Below, in pieces: positions 44,578-52,732 of a stretch of 64,000 bases of DNA; positions within the stretch are counted from its first letter, which is position 1, and each line of letters begins with the position of its first letter. Source of the stretch: Ruegeria sp. HKCCD8929 (GTDB taxonomy: Bacteria; Pseudomonadota; Alphaproteobacteria; Rhodobacterales; Rhodobacteraceae); assembly GCF_013031405.1 (NCBI RefSeq), contig NZ_WPZY01000004.1, positions 310,001 to 374,000 of the forward strand, written 5' to 3'. The position numbers were made by a program, and so were the translations under genes. The notes under the pieces are model-generated. The model saw only the letters and a list, made by a program, of their open reading frames with translations, was not told the DNA's origin and did no database searches.

Positions 44578-45483
44578 ATGTACACGATTGCCGCTCTCTA
44601 TCACTTCGCCCGGTTCGATAATCCGGCCGCGCTGAAACCCGCTCTGCTTGAGCTCTGCAAGGCTCAGGACGTCAAAGGCACCCTGCTTTTGGCGAAAGAG
44701 GGGATCAACGGGACCATTGCCGGGCCCCGCGCCGGCATCGACGCGGTTCTGGCCCATGTGCGCGGCCTGCCCGGCTGCGCTGATCTGGAGTGGAAGGAGG
44801 CCATTGCCGACCATCCGCCCTTTGGCAAGATGAAGGTGCGGCTGAAGAAAGAGATCGTCACCATGGGCCAGCCGGATATCGACCCGCTTGCCCGAGTTGG
44901 CCACTATGTCGAGCCCGAGGACTGGAACGATCTGATCCGCTCCGAGGATGTGGTGGTGATCGATACCCGGAACGACTACGAGGTGGCGATTGGCACCTTT
45001 GAGGGCGCAATAGACCCTAAAACGGAGAGTTTCCGGGAGTTTCCTGCGTGGTGGGACGAGAACAAGGAACGGTTTCACAACAAACGCGTGGCCATGTTCT
45101 GCACCGGCGGCATCCGCTGCGAAAAGTCGACCAACTTCCTGCTGGGGGAAGGGGTTGAGGATGTGTACCACCTTAAAGGCGGCATACTGCGTTACCTGGA
45201 AGAGATGCCCGCGGATGACAGCACCTGGCAGGGTGAGTGCTTTGTCTTCGACAACCGGGTGTCAGTCGGTCATGGATTGGTCGAGGGGCCGCATGAGCTG
45301 TGTCACGGCTGCCGCCGCCCGATCCTGCCCGAGGATCGCGAGCGTCCCGAATACGAGCACGGCGTATCGTGCCATCAGTGTGCGGGTGAGACCTCGGAAG
45401 CGGACAAGATGCGGTTCCGCGAGCGGCAGAAGCAGATCGCTTTGGCCCGCGCGCGCGGTCAGGAGCATCTGGGCGCTCAGTAA
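44578..45483 (+). CDS. trhO: tRNA uridine(34) hydroxylase (rhodanese family)
   Basis: The 301-residue product combines an N-terminal UPF0176-type domain (LLLAKEGINGTIAG) with a rhodanese domain (VVVIDTRNDYEV) whose loop MFCTGGIRCEKS holds Cys175 and Cys181. A C-terminal Cys-rich motif (HELCHGCRRP and HGVSCHQCA) follows. TrhO hydroxylates U34 of tRNAs in an oxygen-dependent way, en route to cmo5U/mo5U. Length matches E. coli YceA. It sits on the opposite strand from pncA with a 97-bp gap between their starts. Confidence 0.95.
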   Translation: MYTIAALYHFARFDNPAALKPALLELCKAQDVKGTLLLAKEGINGTIAGPRAGIDAVLAHVRGLPGCADLEWKEAIADHPPFGKMKVRLKKEIVTMGQPDIDPLARVGHYVEPEDWNDLIRSEDVVVIDTRNDYEVAIGTFEGAIDPKTESFREFPAWWDENKERFHNKRVAMFCTGGIRCEKSTNFLLGEGVEDVYHLKGGILRYLEEMPADDSTWQGECFVFDNRVSVGHGLVEGPHELCHGCRRPILPEDRERPEYEHGVSCHQCAGETSEADKMRFRERQKQIALARARGQEHLGAQ

Positions 45484-45494
45484 GCGGGGCGCGA

Positions 45495-45824
45495 TCAGCG
45501 GTTCCGGTCAATCCATTCGGACATCATTGCCTTGTCGCGGAAACACTCCTGCGGCACCGGGCGGCGTTTGGCTCGCGCGATCCGTTCGGCAAAAGCGACC
45601 TGTTTGCCAGTGGGATAATTGGCGAACGGAGAGGGATCGGCTGGCTTATGCGCCGAAATCCAGGCCGACAGCGATCGCCGGTCTCGCTGTGCCTCAACCG
45701 GAATCTCCAGCGCGGACTTCTCGGCGATAGCGCGGGCATAGCGCATCTGCTTCTCGGTCACAGGCAACAGATGATAGTCGTTGCTGGGTCCGTTCACCGA
45801 CGATCTTTGCTGTGGATGGGGCAT
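45495..45824 (-). CDS. SOS-box-controlled small protein with duplicated TxKQ...WI motif
   Basis: The 109-residue product starts at the ATG at 45824 with a GGAGG site seven bases upstream. Two repeats are visible: residues 21-60 (PVTEKQMRYARAIAEKSALE...RDRRSLSAWISAHK) and 71-109 (PTGKQVAFAERIARAKRRPV...RDKAMMSEWIDRN). The TxKQ...A..IA...P...RD..S.WI pattern resembles short motifs found at the tails of topoisomerase III-like and plasmid replication proteins (recalled, not verified). There is no signal or membrane segment. A LexA box overlaps its predicted promoter, so expression is probably DNA-damage-inducible. The function is unknown. Confidence 0.8.
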   Translation of the reverse strand: MPHPQQRSSVNGPSNDYHLLPVTEKQMRYARAIAEKSALEIPVEAQRDRRSLSAWISAHKPADPSPFANYPTGKQVAFAERIARAKRRPVPQECFRDKAMMSEWIDRNR

Positions 45825-45845
45825 ATCTAACCTCCGCTCACGTGT

Positions 45846-45879
45846 GAACAAATATAGAACATTTGTTTGAGGTTTTCAA
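45846..45879 (-). promoter_or_regulatory. LexA-regulated sigma70 promoter of the small repeat protein
   Basis: On the minus strand, TTGAAA (-35, 45874-45879), a 17-nt spacer and TATATT (-10, 45851-45856) form a good sigma70 promoter. The LexA box GTTCTATATTTGTTC (plus strand GAACAAATATAGAAC, 45846-45860) matches the alphaproteobacterial GTTC-N7-GTTC consensus exactly and covers the -10. It lies 22-36 bp before the ATG at 45824. Confidence 0.85.
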
Positions 45880-45926
45880 GAATCGCGCCGCGACGGTCTC
45901 TTGAGATTTCGGGTGCAGGGTTTTAA

Positions 45927-45942
45927 TTGACCCGTCAGTCAA
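45927..45942. promoter_or_regulatory. Candidate TetR/BetI-type operator upstream of betB
   Basis: TTGACCCGTCAGTCAA is an inverted repeat (TTGAC/GTCAA with a 6-nt centre), 80 bp before the betB ATG. Size and position suit a BetI-like repressor, but no betI gene is in the window. Confidence 0.35.
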
Positions 45943-46021
45943 CAAACGATAGGGGCGGGTTTGACAGGTTTCCTTCGCACCCCTCGGCGACCGGGGCCGT
46001 GCTCAACGAAAAGGACGCAAC

Positions 46022-47476
46022 ATGGAATTTCAGCCCAAGGCCAGCCATTTCATCAATGGCGAATATGTCGAGGATACCTCTGGCAAGCCCATTGACGTGG
46101 TCTATCCGGCCACTGGCGAAGTGATCGCCCGCCTGCATTCGGCCACCCCCGCGATCGTGAATCAGGCTCTAAACGCCGCAAAAACAGCCCAATCCGCCTG
46201 GGCCGCGCTGTCCGGAACCGAGCGCGGCCGCATCCTGCGCCGCGCCGCTGATATCATGCGCGAGCGTAACCGCGAGTTGTCGATCATCGAGACCTACGAT
46301 ACCGGCAAACCGCTGCAGGAAACGCTGGTGGCGGATGCCACTTCGGGCGCAGATGCGCTGGAGTATTTCGGTGGTCTGGCCGCCTCGCTGACCGGCGAAC
46401 ACATACCGCTCGGCGGCGGCGATTTCGTCTATACCGTTCGCGAGGCGCTGGGCGTCTGCGTTGGCATCGGGGCATGGAACTACCCGACCCAGATCGCCTG
46501 CTGGAAAGGCGCCCCGGCGTTGGCCTGCGGCAACACGATGGTGTTCAAGCCGTCGGAAACAACGCCCCTGTCCGCTCTGCAAGTGGCCGAAATCCTGGTC
46601 GAGGCGGGTGCCCCCAAAGGTGTCTACAACGTGGTGCAGGGCTATGGCGATGTGGGCGCTTCGCTAGTGACCGATCCGCGCGTGGCCAAGGTGTCGTTGA
46701 CCGGCTCGGTGCCCACCGGGCGCAAGGTCTATGCCGCTGCGGCCGACGGCATGAAGCACGTGACGATGGAGTTGGGCGGCAAATCCCCGATGATCGTGTT
46801 CGACGACGCGGATATCGAAAACGCCGTGTCCGGCGCAATTCTGGGCAATTTCTATTCCTCGGGTCAGGTCTGCTCCAACGGCACCCGCGTGTTTGTGCAG
46901 AAAGGGATCAAGGAGGCCTTCCTGAACCGCCTGTCCGAACGCCTCGCCACCGCCAAGATCGGCGACCCGCTGGATGAGGACACCAATTTCGGCCCGATGG
47001 TCAGCGAAAACCAGATGAACATCGTTCTGAGATACATAGAAAACGGCAAGGAAGAAGGCGCTCGGCTGATCCATGGCGGCGAGCGGATCGACGGCGACGG
47101 GTTCTACCTGCAGCCCACCGTCTTTGCCGATGTAACCGACGGCATGACCATCGCCCGTGAAGAGATCTTTGGCCCGGTCATGTCGGTGCTCGATTTCGAC
47201 ACCGAAGACGAGGTCATGGCCCGCGCCAACGACACCGAATTCGGCCTTGCCGCCGGTGTCTTCACCAACGACCTGACCCGCGCGCACCGCATCGTCGCGG
47301 GGTTCGAGGCCGGCACCTGCTACATCAACTCCTACAACCTTGCCCCGGTCGAGGCGCCGTTTGGCGGGTCGAAGATGTCGGGCGTGGGCCGCGAGAACTC
47401 CAAACTGGCGATCAATCATTTCAGCGAGATGAAGACCGTCTATGTCTCGATGAACGATGTCGAGGCGCCATTCTGA
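46022..47476 (+). CDS. betB: Betaine-aldehyde dehydrogenase
   Basis: The 484-residue aldehyde dehydrogenase has [17 protein letters not shown] NAD binding, [11 protein letters not shown], catalytic Glu in MELGGKSPM and Cys in [11 protein letters not shown], and ends with [20 protein letters not shown], close to BetB. It oxidises betaine aldehyde to glycine betaine with NAD. An AAAGGA site precedes the ATG. Unlike the classical bet operon, no betA, betI or choline transporter is adjacent; the next gene is a dimethylglycine-dehydrogenase-like flavoprotein, which fits betaine catabolism. Confidence 0.9.
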   Translation: MEFQPKASHFINGEYVEDTSGKPIDVVYPATGEVIARLHSATPAIVNQALNAAKTAQSAWAALSGTERGRILRRAADIMRERNRELSIIETYDTGKPLQETLVADATSGADALEYFGGLAASLTGEHIPLGGGDFVYTVREALGVCVGIGAWNYPTQIACWKGAPALACGNTMVFKPSETTPLSALQVAEILVEAGAPKGVYNVVQGYGDVGASLVTDPRVAKVSLTGSVPTGRKVYAAAADGMKHVTMELGGKSPMIVFDDADIENAVSGAILGNFYSSGQVCSNGTRVFVQKGIKEAFLNRLSERLATAKIGDPLDEDTNFGPMVSENQMNIVLRYIENGKEEGARLIHGGERIDGDGFYLQPTVFADVTDGMTIAREEIFGPVMSVLDFDTEDEVMARANDTEFGLAAGVFTNDLTRAHRIVAGFEAGTCYINSYNLAPVEAPFGGSKMSGVGRENSKLAINHFSEMKTVYVSMNDVEAPF

Positions 47477-47509
47477 CGGCGCTCAAGGCCACGCAATACC
47501 GGCGATCCC

Positions 47510-47546
47510 TGCTCTGTTCCCGACATTTCGCGTCGGGAACAGAGCA
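47510..47546 (+). other. 15-bp perfect hairpin between betB and the flavoprotein gene
   Basis: TGCTCTGTTCCCGAC (47510-47524) and GTCGGGAACAGAGCA (47532-47546) pair perfectly around the 7-nt loop ATTTCGC. There is no U-tract after it. It may end the betB message or serve as a binding site; palindromic symmetry of the DNA also suits an operator. Confidence 0.7.
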
Positions 47547-47625
47547 TACGCTGACCATGACCTGTGGCTGACTCCAGTGAAACGGCGATGATCCGACATC
47601 GCTTGCCAATCAGGAGTGAAGCCCC

Positions 47626-50070
47626 ATGAAAACCCACGCGCAGGCCGTCGTGATCGGAGGTGGCCTTGTCGGTTGTTCGATCCTCTACCACCTGGCCAAG
47701 CTCGGCTGGACCGATGTGGTCCTGCTGGAACGGGATGAGCTGACCAGCGGCTCGACCTGGCATGCGGCGGCGAACATTCACGGGCTGCATGACAACAACA
47801 ACGTCACCCGCATCCAGCACTACACGATGAACCTGTATAAGGAGCTGGAGAAGGAGACCGGCCAGGGCTGCGGCGTATTCCAGCCCGGCTCGCTCTATCT
47901 GGCACAGACCGAGGATCGTGAGCATCAGCTGCGCCTGCAAGAGGCCAAGGCGCGGTTCTATGGGTTGAACTTCCATGAGATCAGCCGCGAGCAAGCGCTG
48001 GAATTGCACCCGCTGGCGCAGTTCGACGATATCCGCTGCATCATGTACGAACCCGATGGTGGCAATGTGGATCCCTCGGGTGTGACCATGGCCTATGCCG
48101 CCGGAGCGCGGGCCATGGGAGCCACGATTGAGCGTTTTTGCCCCGTAATAGGGACTGAACAGCAACCCGACGGGTCGTGGATCGTGCGTACAGAAAAGGG
48201 TGACATCCACACGCATTGGGTAGTGAATGCCGGGGGGCTGTGGGGTCGCGAGGTTGCGGCGCTGGCCGGGATCGAATTGCCGCTGCAACCGACCGAGCAC
48301 CAGTATTTCGTCACCGAAGCCATCCCCGAAGTTGCCAATTTGGGCCGCCGCCTCCCATCCATCGCCGACCGGGATGGCGAGTATTATTTCCGGCAGGAGG
48401 GCAACGGGTTGCTGATCGGCGCCTATGAGAAGGACATGCGGTTCTGGGCCGAAGAGGGCACGCCGCTGGACTTTGCCCACGACCTGTTCCCCGATGACCT
48501 CGACCGGATCGTGGAGAACGTGATCCGCGCCACGGAACGTGTGCCCGTCGCCGCGACGGCTGGCGTCAAGCGGGTGATCAACGGCCCGATGATCTGGTCG
48601 CCGGACAGCAACGCGATCTGGGGGCCGGTGCCGGAACTGAAGAACTATTTCTGCTGCACCGGCATCATCCCGGGCTTTTCGCAATCGGGCGGTCTGGGCT
48701 TGCTGGCGGCGCAATGGATGATAGAGGGTGAGCCGCAATACGACATGTTCGCCTGGGATCTGGCCCGCTTCGGCGACTGGGCCGACAAGAAATTCACCAA
48801 GGCGCGGGTGGAAGACGCCTACACCCACCGCTTTGCTATCCATTTCCCGAACGAAGAACGCAGCGCGGGCCGTCCTGCACGGGTGCGCCCGGCTCATGAG
48901 ATGCAGAAAGAGATGGGCTGCGTCTTTGGTCTCAATTGCGGCTGGGAACACCCGCTGTGGTTTGCGGATCAGCCCGGCGCGGTCGAGACCAACGGTTTCA
49001 CACGCCAGAACTGGTGGAAGCCGGTCGGACGCGAGGTAAAGATGCTGCGCGAGCATGTGGGCGTCATCGACATCTCGAACTTTGCCAATTATGTCATCAA
49101 GGGGCCGGGCGCCCATGACTGGCTTGATGCCCTCGTCGCCAACCGGGTGCCGACCGAGGTGGGGCGGTCTTGCCTGACGCCGCTGATCTCGGTGCGCGGC
49201 GGCGTGGCTGGCGATTTCACCATCACCAAGGTGGCTGACGATGAATACATGATGGTCGGTTCGGGTATGGCCGAACGCTATCATCAGCGGTTCTTCAACA
49301 TGGTCGAGCTGCCCAAAGGCGCGACCTTCGAGGTTGCCACCAACCGCATCGCGGGCTTCAATGTGGCCGGTCCGAAATCGCGCGACATGCTGCAACGGAT
49401 GACCAACGCGGACCTGTCAAACGAAGCGTTCCGCTTCATGCGTTCCCGGACAATCGAGGTGGCAGGCGTCATCTGCCTGGCCATCCGCGTCAGCTTCACC
49501 GGTGATCTGGGGTGGGAACTGCATTGCGCCGAGGCGGACCAAATCAGGCTCTATTCCGCGCTTCTTGAGGCTGCGAAGGCGTTCGATGGTGGTCCGGTCG
49601 GTGGCCGCGCCCTGGGCTCTCTCAGGATCGAAAAGGGCTATGGCTCCTGGGGTCGCGAATACTCTCAGGAATACTGGCCGCAAGAGGTTGGGCTGGCAGG
49701 GCTCATCAAGCTCGACAAGGAGTTCCTGCACAAGGAGGCCTATCTGAGGGTCAAGGACAACGCCCCGCGCGAGATACTGTCGATCTTTGAGGTCGAGGCG
49801 ACCAGCGATGCCGATGCCACCGGCGGGGAGCCGATCTTCACACCGGATGGTACACCAGTGGGCCGGGTGACTTCGGGCGCTTATGGCTATTCGGTCAGCA
49901 AATCTCTGGCGATTGGTTATGCCGATCCGAAGGTGGCCGGACCGGGTGACACGGTCGAGATTTTCATCCTCGGCAAGCCGCACAAGGCGACGCTGCTGGC
50001 TAAACCGCCCTTCGATCCGGCCGGTTATCGGCTGCGCGACATCCAACCGGCGAAAGAAGTGGCCGCGTGA
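47626..50070 (+). CDS. FAD-dependent oxidoreductase with GcvT-like C-terminus (dimethylglycine/sarcosine dehydrogenase type)
   Basis: The 814-residue protein starts with FAD motif GGGLVGCS, followed by SGSTWHAAAN where His46 matches the residue that covalently binds FAD in dimethylglycine dehydrogenases. The amine-oxidase region (about 1-380) is followed by a FAO_M-like segment and a GcvT/aminomethyltransferase region (about 430-800), which channels released one-carbon units to tetrahydrofolate in homologues. AGGAG precedes the ATG. Given betB upstream, demethylation of a betaine-derived methylated glycine is plausible, but paralogues with other substrates exist. The next gene overlaps by 4 bp. 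Confidence 0.88.
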   Translation: MKTHAQAVVIGGGLVGCSILYHLAKLGWTDVVLLERDELTSGSTWHAAANIHGLHDNNNVTRIQHYTMNLYKELEKETGQGCGVFQPGSLYLAQTEDREHQLRLQEAKARFYGLNFHEISREQALELHPLAQFDDIRCIMYEPDGGNVDPSGVTMAYAAGARAMGATIERFCPVIGTEQQPDGSWIVRTEKGDIHTHWVVNAGGLWGREVAALAGIELPLQPTEHQYFVTEAIPEVANLGRRLPSIADRDGEYYFRQEGNGLLIGAYEKDMRFWAEEGTPLDFAHDLFPDDLDRIVENVIRATERVPVAATAGVKRVINGPMIWSPDSNAIWGPVPELKNYFCCTGIIPGFSQSGGLGLLAAQWMIEGEPQYDMFAWDLARFGDWADKKFTKARVEDAYTHRFAIHFPNEERSAGRPARVRPAHEMQKEMGCVFGLNCGWEHPLWFADQPGAVETNGFTRQNWWKPVGREVKMLREHVGVIDISNFANYVIKGPGAHDWLDALVANRVPTEVGRSCLTPLISVRGGVAGDFTITKVADDEYMMVGSGMAERYHQRFFNMVELPKGATFEVATNRIAGFNVAGPKSRDMLQRMTNADLSNEAFRFMRSRTIEVAGVICLAIRVSFTGDLGWELHCAEADQIRLYSALLEAAKAFDGGPVGGRALGSLRIEKGYGSWGREYSQEYWPQEVGLAGLIKLDKEFLHKEAYLRVKDNAPREILSIFEVEATSDADATGGEPIFTPDGTPVGRVTSGAYGYSVSKSLAIGYADPKVAGPGDTVEIFILGKPHKATLLAKPPFDPAGYRLRDIQPAKEVAA

Positions 50071-51419
50071 CCGACGTCTTCGCCCGCGTCGCCGAGTTCG
50101 CGCTGAACCGCGCGCCCGAGGACATTCCCGCCAGCACCCGCGAGGCGGCGGCGTTGATGGCGCTGGACACGATGGGGATCGTGATCGCTTCGGGCCCAAT
50201 GCAGGCGGGCGTGATCGCGCGCGACACGGCAGCGCTGCTTTATGGCAGTTCGGACCCAGCCTTCAGTGCTCGGATGATGTTTGACGGGCGAGAGGTCAGC
50301 ATGGCGGGCGCGTCATATGCGGCGGCCACACAGACCGACAATCTGGATGGGCATGACGGCTATAACCCCACCAAGGGGCATATCGGAGTTGTCGTAGTCC
50401 CAGCTCTGGCCGCGCTAGCCGAGCACCACCCGGACCTGACCGGCCCCGAGGCGCTGGCGGCGATCACCGTGGGTTACGAAGTCGCCGGACGCGCCGGGCT
50501 GGCGCTGCATGCAACGGTCAGCGACTACCACACCTCGGGCGCCTGGAACGCACTAGGCGTGGTGGCGATGGCCGCCCGCCTGCGGGGACATTCGGCGGAT
50601 CAGCTGCGTCACGGGCTGGGCATCGCCGAATATCACGGCCCCCGCAGCCAGATGATGCGTGAGATCGCCAACCCCACCATGCTGCATGACGGCTCGGGTT
50701 GGGGGGCGATGGTGGGCATCTCCTCGGCCATTCTCGCCGAACGCGGCTTTACCGGGGCGCCAGCGATCACCATCGAAGAGGACCGCGCCGCGCCGCATTG
50801 GGCGGATCTGGGGACGTTCTGGCAGACGGAACATCAATATGTGAAGCCCTATCCGATCTGCCGCTGGGCGCATGCCGCCATCGACGGCGTGCGGGCGGTC
50901 ATGCGGGATCACGGCCTGACCCACGATCAGGTGCGGCTTATTCAGGTGAACAGCTTTCATCAAGCGGCGTGCCTCTATCCCGGGCTTCCAGGCACGACCT
51001 CGCAGGCGCAATACTCGCTGCCCTTTGCGGTGGCCGTTCAGGCGGTGTACGGGCGGATCGGGGTCGAACATATCTCGGGTGCGGGGCTGCAGGACCCGGT
51101 GGTCGCGGATGTCATGCAACGGATCAGTGTTGCCGAGACCGACCGACACAACGCCCGGTTCCCGCAGGGCCGCTGGGCGGATGTTCAGATCGCCACGACG
51201 GATGGGCGCGTTCTGGATTCGGGCGACACCCCGGCCCGGGGCGGCATCGAGGCGCCGCTGAGCCATGACGAGGTGGTGGCCAAGTTCATGGAATTCGCTT
51301 CACCTGGCGTGGGCGAGGTCCGCGCCGCCGCGATCCGGGATGCGATGCTGGGGTTGGCCGATCCGGGCAGTCGGTTCTCGGATCTGGCCGGGCTGCTTTA
51401 CGACGTGCCAGGCGCTTGA
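50067..51419 (+). CDS. MmgE/PrpD family protein
   Basis: The 450-residue protein shows family segments TREAAALMALDTMGIVIASG, GASYAAATQTDNLDGHDGYN (the conserved HDxxG region), AAITVGYEVAGRAGLALH and TEHQYVKPYPICRWAH. Characterised members include 2-methylcitrate dehydratase and cis-aconitate decarboxylase, but many family members near amino-acid or betaine genes have unknown substrates. It overlaps the preceding flavoprotein gene by 4 bp and therefore belongs to the same operon. It is convergent with the thpR gene; a composite repeat copy starts 16 bases after its stop. Confidence 0.88.
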   Translation: MTDVFARVAEFALNRAPEDIPASTREAAALMALDTMGIVIASGPMQAGVIARDTAALLYGSSDPAFSARMMFDGREVSMAGASYAAATQTDNLDGHDGYNPTKGHIGVVVVPALAALAEHHPDLTGPEALAAITVGYEVAGRAGLALHATVSDYHTSGAWNALGVVAMAARLRGHSADQLRHGLGIAEYHGPRSQMMREIANPTMLHDGSGWGAMVGISSAILAERGFTGAPAITIEEDRAAPHWADLGTFWQTEHQYVKPYPICRWAHAAIDGVRAVMRDHGLTHDQVRLIQVNSFHQAACLYPGLPGTTSQAQYSLPFAVAVQAVYGRIGVEHISGAGLQDPVVADVMQRISVAETDRHNARFPQGRWADVQIATTDGRVLDSGDTPARGGIEAPLSHDEVVAKFMEFASPGVGEVRAAAIRDAMLGLADPGSRFSDLAGLLYDVPGA

Positions 51420-51434
51420 TGTGAGCCGTCGGAT

Positions 51435-51484
51435 GCGAGGGGCCAGCCCCTCGCGCTCCCCGGGATATTTTCAAACAGAAGAAG
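51435..51484 (-). repeat. Composite intergenic repeat, copy 2 (inverted relative to copy 1)
   Basis: Read on the minus strand it is CTTCTTCTGTTTGAAAATAT, then CCCGGGGAGC, then a GC hairpin. On the plus strand the hairpin is GCGAGGGGC-CA-GCCCCTCGC at 51435-51454. Layout matches copy 1 at 25003-25053. The core encodes the last residues (SSV and stop) of the thpR gene. Confidence 0.7.
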
Positions 51485-51989
51485 TGTAAGGGTAGGTCGC
51501 GAGGCATTCGTGGCGCGCGCCTTTTGGGTGAAGGATTGACGCGTAAAGTGCGAATTGAGTGACGAGCATGTCGGGATAGCGGAATGTGGTGGTGCTTTCA
51601 TCTAGTATTGGAGCCGTATTCGGTTGCAGGCGCGCAATCGTCACATGTGGGCGGAACCGGCGGCGGGGCAAGACGATCCCAGCGTGGCGAGCGGTGCGGC
51701 TGATCTGGTTTTGCAAGGCGGTCAGTTCGGGGGAGGCGGTGACGGCGGTATGGATTGAGGAGTCGAACTGACCGATGCCGGAGAGGCTGAGCGTGAAGGG
51801 ATCGAAGCGGAGACGCAGCAGGTCTTCGTGCAGGGCTTCCAGGATTTCCTCGGGCTGGTCATCGAGAAAGGCCAAGGTGAGGTGCGGGTTCTCGCGCGGG
51901 ACCGGGCGTCCGGTTTGCAGGCGCTGTTGTTGTCGGATCAGCGCCTGTGCTGCGTCTTCGGTCATCGGAATGGCGATGAAGCTACGCAT
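51471..51989 (-). CDS. thpR: RNA 2',3'-cyclic phosphodiesterase (2H family, ThpR/LigT)
   Basis: The 172-residue protein from the ATG at 51989 has two HxT motifs, PHLTLAF and PHVTIAR, that define the 2H phosphoesterase superfamily, at the usual spacing. The start MRSFIAIPM is typical. The upstream open frame is a shadow of the preceding racemase-family gene. It would hydrolyse 2',3'-cyclic phosphate ends of RNA to 2'-phosphates. Its start overlaps the 3' end of the maleate-isomerase-like gene by a few codons' reach, and its last codons lie in the composite repeat. Confidence 0.9.
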   Translation of the reverse strand: MRSFIAIPMTEDAAQALIRQQQRLQTGRPVPRENPHLTLAFLDDQPEEILEALHEDLLRLRFDPFTLSLSGIGQFDSSIHTAVTASPELTALQNQISRTARHAGIVLPRRRFRPHVTIARLQPNTAPILDESTTTFRYPDMLVTQFALYASILHPKGARHECLATYPYTSSV

Positions 51990-51994
51990 GGGTT

Positions 51995-52732
51995 TTACAG
52001 GCGGTCGAACAGGTGTCCGGGTAGCCCATCGTGGTGCGGCAGGTCCAGCGCACGCATTAGGCAGAACATCATCGCCTGGTTGGAGGTGATCACCGGTTTG
52101 CCCAGCGTGGCTTCGATCCGGTCGATGGCTTCGACCGAGCGCATGTCGGTGCAACTGAGGACAATAGCCTGTGCCTGCGGGTGGTCGGCCCGGCAGGAGA
52201 GGTCGAAGACCTCGTCCGGGGTCAGCTCTCCCTGCCCGTAATTGCCAAGCTCGCGGCCGATATCTGCGCGGTTGGCGGTCTCGATCCCGTTTTCGGCCAG
52301 GAAGGCTATGGCCTGATCATTGATCTCGCCGACATAGGGCGAGGAAAAGCCGACCTTTGTGGCGCCAATGGCCTTGATTGCAGCGATCAGTGAACCAGCT
52401 GCAGTAAGCGAAAGCGCGCCGGAGCCCGTCTTGATCCGGGCGGCCAGATCGGCATCGAAGGAGGGGCCGTGGGTCAGCGTAGCCGACGTGCAACCATAGA
52501 GCACCGCCGAGGGCCTAACACCCGAGATCATGCGCAGGTCATGGGCGATATCGGACGCGCCCAGCCCCGCCATCTGATCGACACCGGGGATTTCATCCAC
52601 GTGGTAGCCGCCGAGGCGCTGGAAGTGCAGGGTGGTGCCGGGCGGGCGCATCAATTCCAGATCCGGTTCCAGATTGGTGTTGGTGAAGGGGACCAGCACG
52701 CCGATCTTGGCGAGGGTTCTGGGGGCGGTCAT
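51995..52732 (-). CDS. Maleate isomerase / Asp-Glu racemase family protein
   Basis: The 245-residue product has the two active-site Cys of the family, YGCTSATLTHG and VLSCTDMRS, with the SPYVGEINDQAIAFLAENGIE segment and GKPVITSNQA typical of maleate cis-trans isomerases and arylmalonate decarboxylases. Assignment between isomerase, racemase and decarboxylase is not possible from sequence. It overlaps the aminotransferase gene by 4 bp and precedes thpR in the same operon. Context with hyuA/hyuB suggests processing of a hydantoin- or dicarboxylate-like compound (inference). Confidence 0.85.
   Translation of the reverse strand: MTAPRTLAKIGVLVPFTNTNLEPDLELMRPPGTTLHFQRLGGYHVDEIPGVDQMAGLGASDIAHDLRMISGVRPSAVLYGCTSATLTHGPSFDADLAARIKTGSGALSLTAAGSLIAAIKAIGATKVGFSSPYVGEINDQAIAFLAENGIETANRADIGRELGNYGQGELTPDEVFDLSCRADHPQAQAIVLSCTDMRSVEAIDRIEATLGKPVITSNQAMMFCLMRALDLPHHDGLPGHLFDRL

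Noticed and set aside
47440..49395. Long open frame on the minus strand (about 650 codons) over the flavoprotein gene
   Set aside because: Antisense of a clear FAD/GcvT-type protein; no motif of its own.
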